Below, piece by piece: positions 1 to 10,530 of a DNA stretch of 64,000 nucleotides. This DNA comes from Ephemerocybe angulata (lineage: Eukaryota; Basidiomycota; Agaricomycetes; Agaricales; Psathyrellaceae), in contig JAACJK010000221.1 in the NCBI GenBank assembly GCA_013368325.1, positions 864,368 through 928,367 of the forward strand. Direction: 5' to 3'. Positions within the stretch are counted from its first letter, which is position 1. Every line of letters begins with the position of its first letter. Below the pieces are notes generated by a model. That model saw only the letters and a list, made by a program, of their open reading frames with translations. It had not been told where the DNA came from and did not search any database. Made by a program: the position numbers and the translations under genes.

Positions 1-1116
1 TGCCGCAGTGACAGGATGCCAGAATGCCTAGTGTGGTCTGTTTTCCAGCTTCTACTCTCACACGGCAGCAACCCTCACGCGCGAGACACGACGTTCCACC
101 CAGACGTCGACATCGACGTTTGCGATGATAAGGGCAACACCGCTTTCATGATGGCCTGCAGCAGCGGCCATCTGCAAATCGTCGAATGGTTCCTTCAGCG
201 CCAGCGCGACTCCAAAGGGACAAGATACGTGGACCAAGAAAACGATAATGGCGAAACGGCACTTATACTGGTCTGCCACAGCCTTGATCATGACATGTGG
301 CCCGTTTTCCAGCTTTTACTCTCACAAGGCAGCAACCCCCACGCGCGCGACAGGACGTTCGGGAGGAGCGCCCTTCTCTGGGCTGCCCTCAACTGCTGCA
401 CAGAATCATCCGTCCGCATATTTGAGAACCTTCTCGGCCGAACTGACCACCCCCCTATCGACATTAACCAGCGCGACAACGAAGGTGCTACAGCCCTTAT
501 GTTGGCGATAGCAAACGACCCCGATGCTCACAAGATCAAAGCCATCCTTTCCTACTCCGGCGTGGAGGTGAATGCTCATGACAACGAAGGTCGCACGGCG
601 CTTATGCGCGCTTGCCATGGGAATGGGGCAGCTCCTTTCAATGCAATTGAGGCGCTTCTCATGAACCCTGAGGTCGATGCCCATGTTCTTGATCGTTCCG
701 GATGGTCCGCCCTCGAACTCGCATGCACGCGCGAATGGAAGGGTGCAACAGGCAGGCTTGTTGAGCTGCTACTGTTTCATAGGCAATGGGACCCAATTGC
801 AGTTCGTAGGGCAGTCCTTCGGTTTATTGCTCAGCCTACTACAAATATCCTATATCGGAGCCCCGATGACATCGACTTTGCTTCGAGGCTTGTATCCCGC
901 GAGCGCTCACCAGCTACCTTCGACACTTTCAGTTGGACGCTCAGCAGCCCAGATACAGTTGTACTTCTCGCCTACGCTCTACGCCGCCCGTGCAAGGTCT
1001 CCGCCATCCTCACATTGACCAACTGTGGCCTATTACCAAGCTGGGGGTCCATTGAGACTGGCAGGAGACATTGTAGTTGCGACGAATATTGCCTAACCTT
1101 TTTCGATGCTGTTTAG
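1..1116 (+). pseudogene. C-terminal part of an ankyrin-repeat (NACHT-ankyrin type) protein, cut by the window edge
   Basis: The frame is open from base 1 and ends at TAG 1114-1116. The protein is a close paralogue of the C-terminal ankyrin region of the NACHT-ankyrin gene at 35450-39172 on the other strand. It shares ankyrin signatures such as GNTAFMMACSSGH, NGETAL and EGRTALM, and the same tail with TNCGLLPSW and CSCDEYCL. The first 31 codons or so (VFQLLLSHGSNPHARD) recur about 258 bp downstream, so this copy carries an internal tandem duplication of an ankyrin unit that the 35-kb copy lacks. No NACHT part is visible because the gene runs off the left edge, so I cannot tell whether it is intact or a fragment. 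Its stop lies 108 bp from the 3' end of the precursor relic at 1225-1843, convergently. The same arrangement is found inverted near 35.4 kb. Confidence 0.75.
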
Positions 1117-1224
1117 GATTGACGCTAGTAGCTAACCTCACCAACTGTATACACCGTAAAACTATGGAACATAGTGTAGAGTCTCATGTTTTTCCCGGAT
1201 GGGAGGGGTGGCAGTCAATCCATC

Positions 1225-1843
1225 TCATCTAAACCTATCGCTGTAGTACCTCGCAAGAAGCCCTTCAATCTCCTCAAGCTCCAGCGACCGGAGTTCAAGT
1301 TCATCTCCACCTTCAGCTCCCTCTGCTCGTTTCTTGGGCCAGCAATTCATCTTACTTGAAGAAACCGAAACGCACATCCAGTTCCTAATCTTCGCTACGG
1401 GAGACCATCTCGTTCCTGATATTCCGGAGGGTCTTTATTCTGCAATCATAAAAGGCTTGAATTAACTGCTGTGTCTCCGACCAGGCTCTACCATCGCTCA
1501 CCCAAAGGCTCGTGCACCCAGTTCAGGCTGATCACCCCGAGACACGATCTCGTTCCTGATTCTGCGCAGCGTTTTTATCCTACAAAGTCCCTCATGTTCA
1601 GCATTGATTACGCGCACGAGAATACCACAACTCACCCAAAGGCGCATGCGTCAATTGCATCGACATTACGTTCGACAATGTCAAAACTAGGCTCCATAGC
1701 CCTACAAACACAGCAAACAACGTCAGTCTACAGCCAACCAGAAAAAAAGAAAATGACATCTACACAAAAGGGAACGCAGTCACAGCGGCCACACCGACGA
1801 GGGCAACAACGGGCAAAGAAATGGTGAATGAGATATAAACAAT
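1225..1843 (-). pseudogene. Relic of a secreted tandem-peptide precursor (family member D)
   Basis: On the minus strand this aligns exon by exon with the precursors at 10531-11285 and 12220-13014. It has a hydrophobic leader whose expected start codon reads ATT instead of ATG (1843-1841), an intron at the same place, then a segment equivalent to SFEIVERG (here SFDIVERN). Repeat units follow with cores such as FGIKTLRRIRNEIVSR, bordered by PELGAR. A conserved tail contains LELEEIEGLLARYY. Introns fall right after the Phe-Gly of each unit in the same phase, so one exon equals one repeat. An in-frame TAG follows RSED, another stop follows the last core, and the tail is frameshifted and ends early at 1225. 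The lost start and several stops make it a pseudogene, unless an unusual splice form skips the breaks. It lies inside the inverted duplication shared with 35 kb. Confidence 0.7.
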
Positions 1844-1910
1844 GGCAGAAATAGTCAAGTATCGACAGGAAAGTTCAGAGTCGAGGTTTAGTTGAAGATG
1901 GAAGAATTCT

Positions 1911-1990
1911 TCGAAGGCCTGCTTGGGGATTTAGCTGAAGGTGCGAGGATTATTTGAAGACCTGCTTGTTACGGAGGAGACCAGCTCTGG
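1911..1990 (-). promoter_or_regulatory. Upstream region of relic D with the precursor-family promoter motif
   Basis: The + strand reads GAAGACCTGCTTG at 1956-1968 and GAGACCAGCTCTGG at 1977-1990. A second, variant copy of the first element (GAAGGCCTGCTTG) starts near 1913. The same two blocks, in the same order, lie upstream of the precursors at 11341-11377 and 13077-13112. A TATAAA-like stretch follows near 2019-2026 on the minus strand. The rest of 1991-2448 holds no gene that I can recognise. Confidence 0.55.
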
Positions 1991-2448
1991 GGATTTCTGC
2001 GTCCAAACCACCCCCTTTTTATAAACACACCCACCCCCGATGTATCTCGCCATAAAGATGGCACCGGAAGGCAAATATCCGGGTCGACTATCGTCACCTT
2101 ATACACTCCCATCGTAAGATGCACCCACGCTCCCTCCGTCCCTCCGTCCCTTGTCTCTATGCCCTGAAAGCAATGTCATTTCCGGGGTTTTCGATGCCCC
2201 GCCATCTCGCAGCATCTCCACCCCGGTATTGAGCTCAAGAAGCCCCACCGAGCCCTGATACCCTCCGTTATTCAGCGTAAGAAGCCCTCACCGAACCCTA
2301 ATACTTTCAAGCCCCAAACACCGGCACCCTTCTAACTTGAAGGCCATTCCCTGCAATTCAAAAACTCGGGATCCATCCCTCCAGCCAAACCCGGCCAATA
2401 GAATTTGAGCCCAGTCGATCTACCAAGCACACGTACCGCCCACTAAAT

Positions 2449-4488
2449 CTAAAACACCCACAACTCATTCACAACATCCACCTGCACCCCAGCATCTTCC
2501 TCAACAACCACACTTGGGAAAAATTCGACCCACCCACTCCTCCCCACCTCCATCGCAAGCGCCGGTTCCCGCTTAATCTTCCTATTCACCTCCGTGTCGA
2601 ACAACTAAAACAACACGGTCGCGGAGAGGGAGAGAGAGAGTAAGTAAAAAGCGAGCAAGACGGTAACATCACCAAGTTTTGTAGGACAACTCACAGTAGC
2701 ATATGTATGATCCAAGAAATCCTCCATCGCATACCCGGGCTTCGTAAACGCCTCCGCAAACACCTTGCACAACGTCGACACCGTCGCGTGATAATGCTGC
2801 CTATGGCTATACAGCTCCCAAAGCGAGCTGTCCAGCGCACCAGTCGAGAGCGGGTTAGGCTCGGTGGGGTCGAAGGGGTCTAATACAGGTCAGCGCGTGA
2901 AGGACGGACGGAGGAAGGTAGGCACGCACCGACAAACCCACTATCCGCATCCCGATGAATCATGACCATCAGCGCAGGATGTTTCTTGAGGATATTATAC
3001 GTAAAAGGGACGATCATCACGATCGCAGCGGGCGGCGCGTTGAGCGACAGCCGCGAAAGGCGCTTGATGAACGAGGCGAGGAGGGTCGCAGGGAGATGCC
3101 TACGAGAGGCCATTAGCGACTTTCACGGAATCTGAGAGACAACGGACGTACGATGAACTCAGGAACATCTCCGTCATCCTGAAGAACCGCGCCCGATGTC
3201 GGAGATGCAACACCTGCCTATCCAAAAACGCATAAAGCCTCGTATAAAACGACGGATAATCCAAATTATAATCCCTCATCATCAAAAACAGCCCATTCAA
3301 CGCCAACAGCCCCACACTGCCCCCCACGTCCACCCACCCCGCAATCCAATCCATAACCAACACCGCCCTTGTCAAATGCGGCAGCACCCCCCGATGCATC
3401 ACATTCAGCGCCCTCACCGCAGCGTTCGCATCGCTCAGCCGCGGAAGGAGGCTCAGCCACGCACGCGTGAAGACCGCGCGGTGCGAGGCGAGGGTGTGCA
3501 GGGATTGGTGGACGGTGAGTTTGTGCAGCCGGGCGGAGGGGGCTTTCTTGGGGTCGGTAGGTGTGGGCTCGTCGAAGAATTTTCTCCAGTCATCTTCGTC
3601 TTCGTCGTTGGGTGTGGGTTCGTCGTCGTCTTCCGAGTCTTCGTTCGCCGACGTCTTTTTGGGTTTGGGAGGCTTCGCTCCGAGCTCGGCGACCCACCAC
3701 GAGTTCAACTCCTCCTTGTCGGTGGGGAAGGTGTTGAGGCGCTCGAGGATGGAGAGGAGGTTCTTCGATGCCGTCGCCGGCGCTTTCTCGAGCACGCCCA
3801 CCGATTCGCGGAGGAAGAACCACCGGATATCGTCGTACACGCTGAACCACGTCTCGTAGAACGTGTCGAGCACGTCCGCGTCGATAACGCCGTCCGAGCT
3901 TCCACTTCTACTGGGACAAAGGAGCAAGCCAGAGACGACTTTTCGGAAGTGCGAGAGATGGAATTCGGGTCGGGACGTCGATGCACCGTCGGTTGCTGTA
4001 GCTGCCGCGGTCTGTGCACTTGAAAGGTGTTTCTGCAGCGAAAAGAGTATCTGTAGAGCTGAGACCTGTCATTGGCTCACATGTCAGTTTAATAACGGAG
4101 AAATAAAACCATCGAAACTCACCCGAATAACCTTCTCCTCATCCTTCATCAACAACACAAGGAAATCGGTATAGCCATTCAACCTCTCCCACAACCACGT
4201 CTTAACCGCCTTCGCCGCCCCTTCACCCTGTATACTCAACTTCCCCGACGCAATGACGAGCGTAAACACCCTATACAGCGAATAAATCCCCTTGCTCAAC
4301 TCCTGCGGCTGCAGCGCGGGCCCAACGACAAGCTCCAGCAGATCCGCGACCTTGTTGAGCGATGCATTGCTTTTTATGGCGGACGAGAGCTCATCCTCGA
4401 GCTGCTTGATTTCGGCGACGATGGAGGACGTGTGGGCGAGCTTTCGCTTTTTCGTTTGTGGGGGAAGAGAACGCAGCGGAGCCGGCAT
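2449..4488 (-). CDS. NOC4: Nucleolar complex protein 4 (Noc4/CBF family), ribosome small-subunit biogenesis
   Basis: Noc4 pairs with Nop14 in the nucleolus for 40S maturation and export. Five exons join in frame: 4488-4123, 4065-3152, 3099-2930, 2879-2695 and 2604-2449, giving about 596 residues (yeast Noc4 is about 550). The start MPAPLRSLPPQTKKRK is basic, as expected for a nucleolar protein; an upstream in-frame ATG at 4575 is less likely. Family signatures are the conserved CBF-type core: VMHRGVLPHL, LNGLFLMMRDYNLDYPSFY, LYAFLD, then HLPATLLASFIKRLSRLSL, AAIVMIVPFTYNILKKHP and the C-terminal DPTEPNPLSTGALDSSLWEL. An acidic stretch (DEDSEDDDE-like) lies mid-protein. It is followed upstream by eIF2-alpha on the same strand. 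All splice junctions are GT-AG and preserve the frame. Confidence 0.93.
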
Positions 4489-4598
4489 TTTGGGTGAGAG
4501 GTAAGAGACGGAAAAATCAAAATCATGGGCGCTTGCGATGTATTTTTGCTTAGTCAGAGCCCTAACCCTACGCACCCCTCAATCGATTCTGCACTTCC

Positions 4599-4736
4599 TG
4601 AAGCTCAGACCAATTGAGAGGAAAGGGACTATTGTATTTACCTAGTGGTGGACGACTACGGTGTATGTGAGTACATGGGAGGAGGACGAGAACAAGGAAA
4701 TACGCACTGCTCAGACCAATCGAGAGGAAAGGACTG
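4599..4736. repeat. Diverged short tandem duplication in the NOC4/eIF2-alpha intergenic region
   Basis: GCTCAGACCAATTGAGAGG (from about 4599) recurs with one change about 110 bp later (from about 4709), with weaker similarity continuing to GTGTATGTGAGTA-like sequence. The 4489-4885 interval otherwise contains no gene I can support and should hold the NOC4 promoter. Confidence 0.5.
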
Positions 4737-4885
4737 AACAGCACGGAGGAGACGGTCGAGTATATATGTGAGTAGACGAGAGCGACGATCGAGAAGTGCA
4801 CGAAGTCGAAGTGATAGTGAGCAGGCAACGGAAGGGGACCACCTTCCAACAATATGATTGATGCAAAAAGTGAATACTACAGCGA

Positions 4886-6125
4886 TTAGGCCTCTTCCTC
4901 CTCCTCGTCTCCAGAGACCTCCGCGTTCTCCATTCCGGCCTTGGCCATGAGCTGCGCAAGATCCTGCTCGTCGGTCTCCGAGACAGCCTTGGGCTTCATC
5001 TTGAGGACAAGGTTTCCGCCCTCCTCCTCGATGGTGTTTTGGATGGCCTCGATGGCTTTTTCGAGACGTTCAACAGCAGCGTACTGCAAAACATCAGAAT
5101 CAATATACACAATTGAAAATTAGGCAGCTCACCTTGTCAGTAGCGTTCGTGCTCAAGACATAAAGCGGAGGAGCAACAAGCTTGGCCTTGATAGGCACAA
5201 CCTCCGTGCTCTGCTTCTCCCCAGCCCTAAGCGCCTTCTTAATCGCGTCAATCCCCGCAGGCGTATAACAAGTAAGCTCAATATCCGCCCGCAGCTTGAT
5301 CGGCTGCGGCGTAAGCCTCCTCGCAATCGTGCTCGTCAGAATCGACAGCGTCGACGCCGGAATCGGCTCCGCAAGCGCCGAGAACACCACGTCGGGCTCA
5401 GTGAGCGCCAGCTTGAACGCATCGTAGGGGTGCCCGTACTTCTTGCCGAGCGGCCACCCTATCGTGTCGTACAGGTGCTCGAGCTTCTCCTCCTCGTTGC
5501 TCGCCGCAACGCCGGAGGCGGCTACGTCTGCCTCGGACTGGGGCGCGAGGGCGGGGGCGTCCAGCCCTTCCTCCGCGGCGGCCTGCCGGGCCTTGCGCGC
5601 AGCGCGCTTGCCTTCCTTGTCGAGCGGCTCGGAGGAGGGGAGGGCTTCGCCTTCTGCGTTGAGGGAGGGGATCTTGGAGGCGACGTGACGGAGGATGGAG
5701 GCTACGGCTTTGGACTTCATGTACCGCTCTTCGCATTTTACGATATCTTCAGGGGAGACACGGCGCTTTGAGAGATCAATGTAGCCTGTCGAGATCGCGC
5801 TCAGTCAAAATTAATGTTTAGATATTGGGAGAAACACGCACCCTTCTCCTTGTCCACTCGGAGCACGACGACGACCTCGTTCCTTCCTACACGGATAAGC
5901 TTCTGCACGGAACGAATACGACGCCTTGAAAGCTCAGAAAGCAGGATCATGCCCTCCGTGTTGTCGTACTCCAACTGGACCATTTTCCGTCAAGATACAT
6001 CACATGTGGTGAAAATAGCAGCCAGAGCGCACCAGTTTGACATAGGCACCCATCTCAGCGATCTGGCGCACCTGCACCATGACCAGCTCATCGACTTCCG
6101 GGTATTTCTGCTCGTAATAACGCAT
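4886..6125 (-). CDS. SUI2: Translation initiation factor eIF2 subunit alpha
   Basis: This subunit of the eIF2 ternary complex brings initiator tRNA to the 40S ribosome. Exons are 6125-6033, 5974-5842, 5785-5133 and 5083-4886, about 358 residues. The N-terminal S1/OB domain is unmistakable: [79 protein letters not shown]. The LSELS serine before RRRIRS corresponds to the stress-kinase phosphorylation site (Ser51 or Ser52 in other species). The C-terminal alpha-beta domain has [19 protein letters not shown] and the protein ends in an acidic tail (SGDEEEEEA). An Ala/Glu-rich insertion makes it longer than yeast Sui2. The start is chosen because [10 protein letters not shown] matches the family N-terminus. 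A MITE-like element lies 269 bp upstream. Confidence 0.96.
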
Positions 6126-6393
6126 TTTGGTGGTGGTGGTAGTGTAGAAAGGAACGATCTTATCATTGGCCCTTGACTCGATCAAATCATTTCCCAACCC
6201 CATTGTAGGGTTGACAATTGATTGAATTTGGCAGCCACGCAGATTACTTGGAAGACCGAGTTCAAACACTTACTATCTCCTAAGTTGAGAAAGGCCTTCA
6301 GATAGGAACAAGCTAGGTGGGTCATGAGCGAGGCCAGGAGAGATTGATCTCCGAGAACAGGGAACCCGAACTGACCCAGAACGAATGCCAATA

Positions 6394-6775
6394 GGGGAAT
6401 TCAAGTCAAACGCAACAGCTGTTTAAAACAACGATTTCTGTTTAAATTCCCAATGCCCGGTGGAATCCGAGCAATCACCAACTGCCATCAAATCTAGAGG
6501 CGATGCCGCTCTCTCGCCGAGCATACTGGAGAGGCATTTTAAGAGTATAGACCTCTCTGGTAGACCTATAACCTCGTATACTGGCTTCTGTACTGCTCTA
6601 GTGCCTATATCGCTGCTCTCTCGCAGATGAAAGCTTTCTCACATGCTTAATGACTATCTTCGTCTTATCTCGGAGCATCGGAGTTGAACACGGCTGAGCT
6701 ACACAGCCCCCCTTGGCAAAAAGTTAAACAGGACTCGTTGTTTTAAACGGCTGTTGCGTTTAACTTGAATTCCCC
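6394..6775. mobile_element. MITE-like element with 52-bp terminal inverted repeats and TA target duplication
   Basis: GGGGAATTCAAG at 6394 starts a 52-bp terminal repeat (6394-6445). Its inverted partner is at 6724-6775, with about four mismatches. Both ends are flanked by TA (6392-6393 and 6776-6777), the target-site duplication typical of Tc1/mariner-related elements. The 382-bp element has no coding capacity, so it is non-autonomous. It sits in the upstream region of eIF2-alpha. No second copy was seen in the window. Confidence 0.8.
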
Positions 6776-6777
6776 TA

Positions 6778-8640
6778 ATGAGATCAATTTCTCCGCAACG
6801 AGAAAAGCCCCTGGGGCTGCCATGAGGATAAAATCCTCCAGCTGAGAGACGCCGACAAAAACTATTGGGGGATGAGTGCATGGAAGAGAATGCTGGACGA
6901 GCACCGGGGAAAGACATGTCAGAAGTCAGGTTCGAAAGCAGGGTGCTTGCAGAGTGATCCAGCGAAACAAGTTTCCAAGCTCACGGCTGGGTTATTAGTT
7001 TCGTGGGCTGGGGGGCGGCTTCGGCCGGCGCGCAGGCTGCGGGAGCCTGGCGGTGATTCAGAGTCAGGCCCGAGGTCTTGTCGGGATCCCACGATCACGG
7101 GCGAGCGCTAAAGTGCCGCTGGCGCCTAAACTGATCTGCGGCTCTCCTGGGTCTGGGATCTGGCGCGAGGGGCCGCGCTGTATAACCGAGACATCGGTTT
7201 TTTTCGATACTGCCAACAGAGCCGAAAGCCAGAGCGTCCGGGAGAGGTACACGGAGGAGACACAAATCTCCGGAGAGTTCCAGAAGCACTGGCCGTAGGA
7301 CCACCAGACACTCGGGGTGGTCGGGCGGGTGATGAAAATGTGCGAGATCGCGAGTATCTAAACAAATGTATGGGCTTGCTTAACAAGCCAACGATGGGGA
7401 CGAGAGCAAGAGGCGCCTCGCCGCGTCTTCCGCGTCTGAGCGTAAACAAGTCAAAGCACCCAGGCGTGACCGCGTGAGCTGTCTCTCAGCCCTAGCTTGT
7501 CCAATACGGCGAACAGTCGCGACCGTTGCGCTGTGCTCCTTAGCCTGCCATGAAGTGAACCAAGTAAATTCGCTCAGATTCCGTGCACATTCCCCAGTAA
7601 GTTTCTAAAAAAACTCGCAAGCTTGGCGCACAATTCTCGATCTCGGGTTATGGTGTTTCGCACGGGAGAGTTTGGAGTAGATAAAACAACACAGTGGCCA
7701 AAGGAATCATTTACACCAATCGACTACTCTTAAGAACACAGTTCAGGAAAGCAAGGTCCAAAGTTCAAACGTCGAACGATGGGCGCTTGTTCCCTGCTTG
7801 GCTATGTTTCAATTGGAAGACGATTAGTCAGCACACGCCACAGACGGGGCTCCCCGATCAGGCCCTTAGGGTTTCTTCCTGACTTCCTAAAGTCTTCCTT
7901 GGCAAGAAGTTCAACGGTGGGTTTCGCGGACGACCGTCTGGAAAACAACAACATTGAATTGCGCGCAGCATCATGCCACAGGGCTATGCCTTCACTCCCA
8001 ACTCCTGGCGGCGGCGCTCTTCTCTCCGGCGACTCCGTCTACAAACTTTGTGGAAACTACGCTAGTCGGCAGACTTCCCGGCTAGTTTGCTTATCGTACT
8101 CTTGCTGAGCATGAGTTCTCTGGCGATATTAACGAAGGAGGCACAACTCGGTGGAGGTGCTCAACCGAGGTCAACGGTGGTATGTACATACTCCATACTG
8201 CGCTTGGCTCCTGTCGACACCGTACACCCCGGGGACTGCCTCCTATTCATTCCTTCATTCTACTTGGAATCTTGGTTCTGTAATTATCATTCTCGTCCTG
8301 ATACCCCAGCTCCATATTCGCTGTCCTAAATTACCTCTTTGGGGGTTACTGCCGTCATTCAACGTTGGACTTGGTCTTCCTGCGCGATGAATATCTCTTT
8401 CGCTAGCTTCTTGATATGATTGCGTGGTCTCAGTCTATCATTGCAAGTTCTTAGTGCCCATCAATGATAGAATATCACTTCTATCATCCCCGCCTTTCCC
8501 GTCTCGTGGGGCTTCACAACACGTTCGAATACACTCTGGCTCTGGCGGAAAGAAGGAATCTGACAGTGGCGTCCATCCATCGGATTCTTATCAATCCTTG
8601 TAACAACCATGTTCAATCATAAAACGAAATAGGCTCCCTC
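6778..8640. other. Gene-poor interval
   Basis: Only short, mutually overlapping open frames without recognisable domains, splice consistency or composition bias. I see no gene or RNA here. It separates the eIF2-alpha/MITE block from the precursor cluster. Confidence 0.5.
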
Positions 8641-8678
8641 ATGCCCGAGGTACATACATCGCCTTCAATTCAGAGTAG

Positions 8679-8684
8679 TATAAA
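8679..8684 (+). promoter_or_regulatory. TATA box of the Gly/Arg-module precursor
   Basis: TATAAA lies about 125 bp before the chosen start codon at 8809, followed by a pyrimidine-rich (CT-rich) leader, common at fungal transcription starts. Confidence 0.5.
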
Positions 8685-8808
8685 GCTCCTACGCAAGTGG
8701 GTAGGTGCTCTGCATCCAACAACAACCCTTCCTATCTTCCACTTCCACTTCTACTTCCTCCAAAGCATCCACATCTTCACTCGCAGCGCGACAGCCTTTT
8801 CGATCACC

Positions 8809-9954
8809 ATGTTCAAACCAACCACCCCCTTCCTAGTCGCCCTTCTTGCCATACTCCCCGCATTCATAGCTGCCAACGAACACAAAGCTCCCCACGCCCC
8901 AGCTCACAAGGACGCTGTCGACCACGTCCCACACACCCACTACCACGAGCCCCGCGATCTCATCGACGCCGAAGTCACATCCCTCGTTGAGCGCGATCTC
9001 GAAGACGAAGCCGAGATTCTCGGGCGCTCCCCCCGTGTACTCTCCCGCATACCCTTCCGGATCCCATCCCTTGGTGGCGGCTTAGGGGGTGCAAGGAGGC
9101 CAAGGAGGCCTAGAAACTCGGCTCGCGACCTCGACGAAGAGCTGGAACTCTTCCAGCGGGCTCCTCGCGGCGGACGAGGCGGCGGAGGCCGCGGTGCCGG
9201 AGGAAGGCGTGGAGGAGGCAGGCGCGGCGGGAGGAGGGGCGGCAGGAGGCCCAAGGCCGGCGGTGCCGAAGCCGCTTCTGCTCCTGAAGAGAGGGACTTC
9301 CTCGACGAGGATCTCGAGCTCTACGAGCGCCGCTATCCCGTCGGCTACAGGGGGATCGCGCATGTGAAATACGGCCGCCGTGATCTCGAGGATGAGCTGG
9401 AACTCGTCGAAAGGGCACCTCGAGGCCGTGGTGGGCGGGCTGGAGGCCGCGGTCCCGGAGGAAGGCGTGGTGGGGGACGGCGCGGAGGGGGAAGGCGCGG
9501 GGGTAGGAGGGGCGGCGCTGGTGCTGAGGCCGCCCCTGCTGCCGAGGAGAGGGATTTTATCGATGATGAACTGGAGGTCCGAGATCTAGAAGATGAGCTC
9601 AATCTCTTTGAGCGATCGCCTCGCGGTGGGCGCGGCGGAGGCGGAGGACGCCGCAGTGGAGGAAGGCGCGGTGGGAGAAGGGGTGGTCGCAGGATCGCTG
9701 GTGCCGCCGCCGAAGCCGCTGCTGCTCCAGAGGGCAGGGGATTTGACGACGAAGAATTTGAGGCACGCGATTTGGAGGATGAACTTGAGCTTTTCGAGCG
9801 CGGGAGGGGTGGCGGGAGGCGCGCTGGGGGAGGTGGAAGGCGTGGAGGACGTGGCAGGCGAGGCGGGCGCGGTGCTGGCAGGAAAGTAGCTGCTGCCGCT
9901 GCTGAGGCTGCTCCTGAGGCGCGTTTCTTTGACGAGGAGGAACTCGACGTTTGA
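8809..9954 (+). CDS. Secreted repeat protein with alternating Gly/Arg-rich and acidic modules (family member A)
   Basis: A single-exon gene of about 381 residues; no known function is recognised. Start chosen at 8809 because it opens a classic signal peptide (MFKPTTPFLVALLAILPAFIAA); the frame is open further upstream but lies beyond the TATA box. Then comes a His-rich segment, the stretch RIPFRIPSLGGGLGG, and four extremely Gly/Arg-rich blocks (GGRRGGGRRGGRRGG type) of about 30-45 residues. The blocks are separated by acidic spacers of the pattern RDLEDELELFER or RDFLDEDLELYER, ending FFDEEELDV. Charge thus alternates strongly along the chain. IPSLGGG resembles IPSIGGGG in the core of precursor B, and the spacers resemble those of B and C, so I infer a common family or shared architecture. 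It could be a multi-peptide precursor or a cell-wall or extracellular matrix protein. Confidence 0.7.
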   Translation: MFKPTTPFLVALLAILPAFIAANEHKAPHAPAHKDAVDHVPHTHYHEPRDLIDAEVTSLVERDLEDEAEILGRSPRVLSRIPFRIPSLGGGLGGARRPRRPRNSARDLDEELELFQRAPRGGRGGGGRGAGGRRGGGRRGGRRGGRRPKAGGAEAASAPEERDFLDEDLELYERRYPVGYRGIAHVKYGRRDLEDELELVERAPRGRGGRAGGRGPGGRRGGGRRGGGRRGGRRGGAGAEAAPAAEERDFIDDELEVRDLEDELNLFERSPRGGRGGGGGRRSGGRRGGRRGGRRIAGAAAEAAAAPEGRGFDDEEFEARDLEDELELFERGRGGGRRAGGGGRRGGRGRRGGRGAGRKVAAAAAEAAPEARFFDEEELDV

Positions 9955-10530
9955 GTTGGGAACCATCTCTTTATTTATTGACACTGCGGCATCTTTTCTG
10001 CCAGCCCTTGCTTATTTCAGCCTTGGCCTCGACTCAAGCCTTTTCTTTCACTTGATTCAGATTCTTCCATTCACTGTACAGACTACATATGCCTCCACTG
10101 TGATGACAAGTAGGGGCAAATACGTCGACCTTTTTATCTTAGCGCTTGCTAAGCGCCCAATCAGAAGCGTGATAATTCCGAAGTGGGAACGCGAAGCCAT
10201 AATAGCTACTAAGTATCCCGGTAGCTGGAGGTTCTAGACCTAGTGACTATGCTTCAGTTGAACAGTTTCGCAGTTATCATGTATAATGGGAAACTTAACC
10301 TTCTCTCTCTTGGGGAACCAGAGCCTGACTTTTTTCAGACAGTGCTGTAGTACCGCGGCCGAATTTAAGTTGAATCGTAGGCTCAAAAAAGGAAACCCTC
10401 ACACGCCTCGCGTGGGGGAGGTATGTCTTGCGACGAGACTAAGTTGAATCGTTGCAAACTGAGTTTTATATTCTGTGGCCTAAGCACTACTCTGGTCGAA
10501 CGAGCTATTCTCACAATCCAATGCAGTCGA
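9955..10530. other. Intergenic between converging precursor genes A and B
   Basis: Contains the 3' flanks of gene A (+) and gene B (-). A 15-base segment around AAGTTGAATCGT occurs twice (near 10369 and 10440). No gene seen. Confidence 0.4.

Noticed and set aside
6890..6960. GGTTCGA-like sequences (also near 11791 and 31205) as possible tRNA B boxes
   Set aside because: No matching A box or cloverleaf could be drawn.
9082..9602. Long antisense and out-of-frame open frames over the Gly/Arg gene
   Set aside because: They are by-products of GC-rich repeats; only the + frame has a signal peptide and alternating charge logic.
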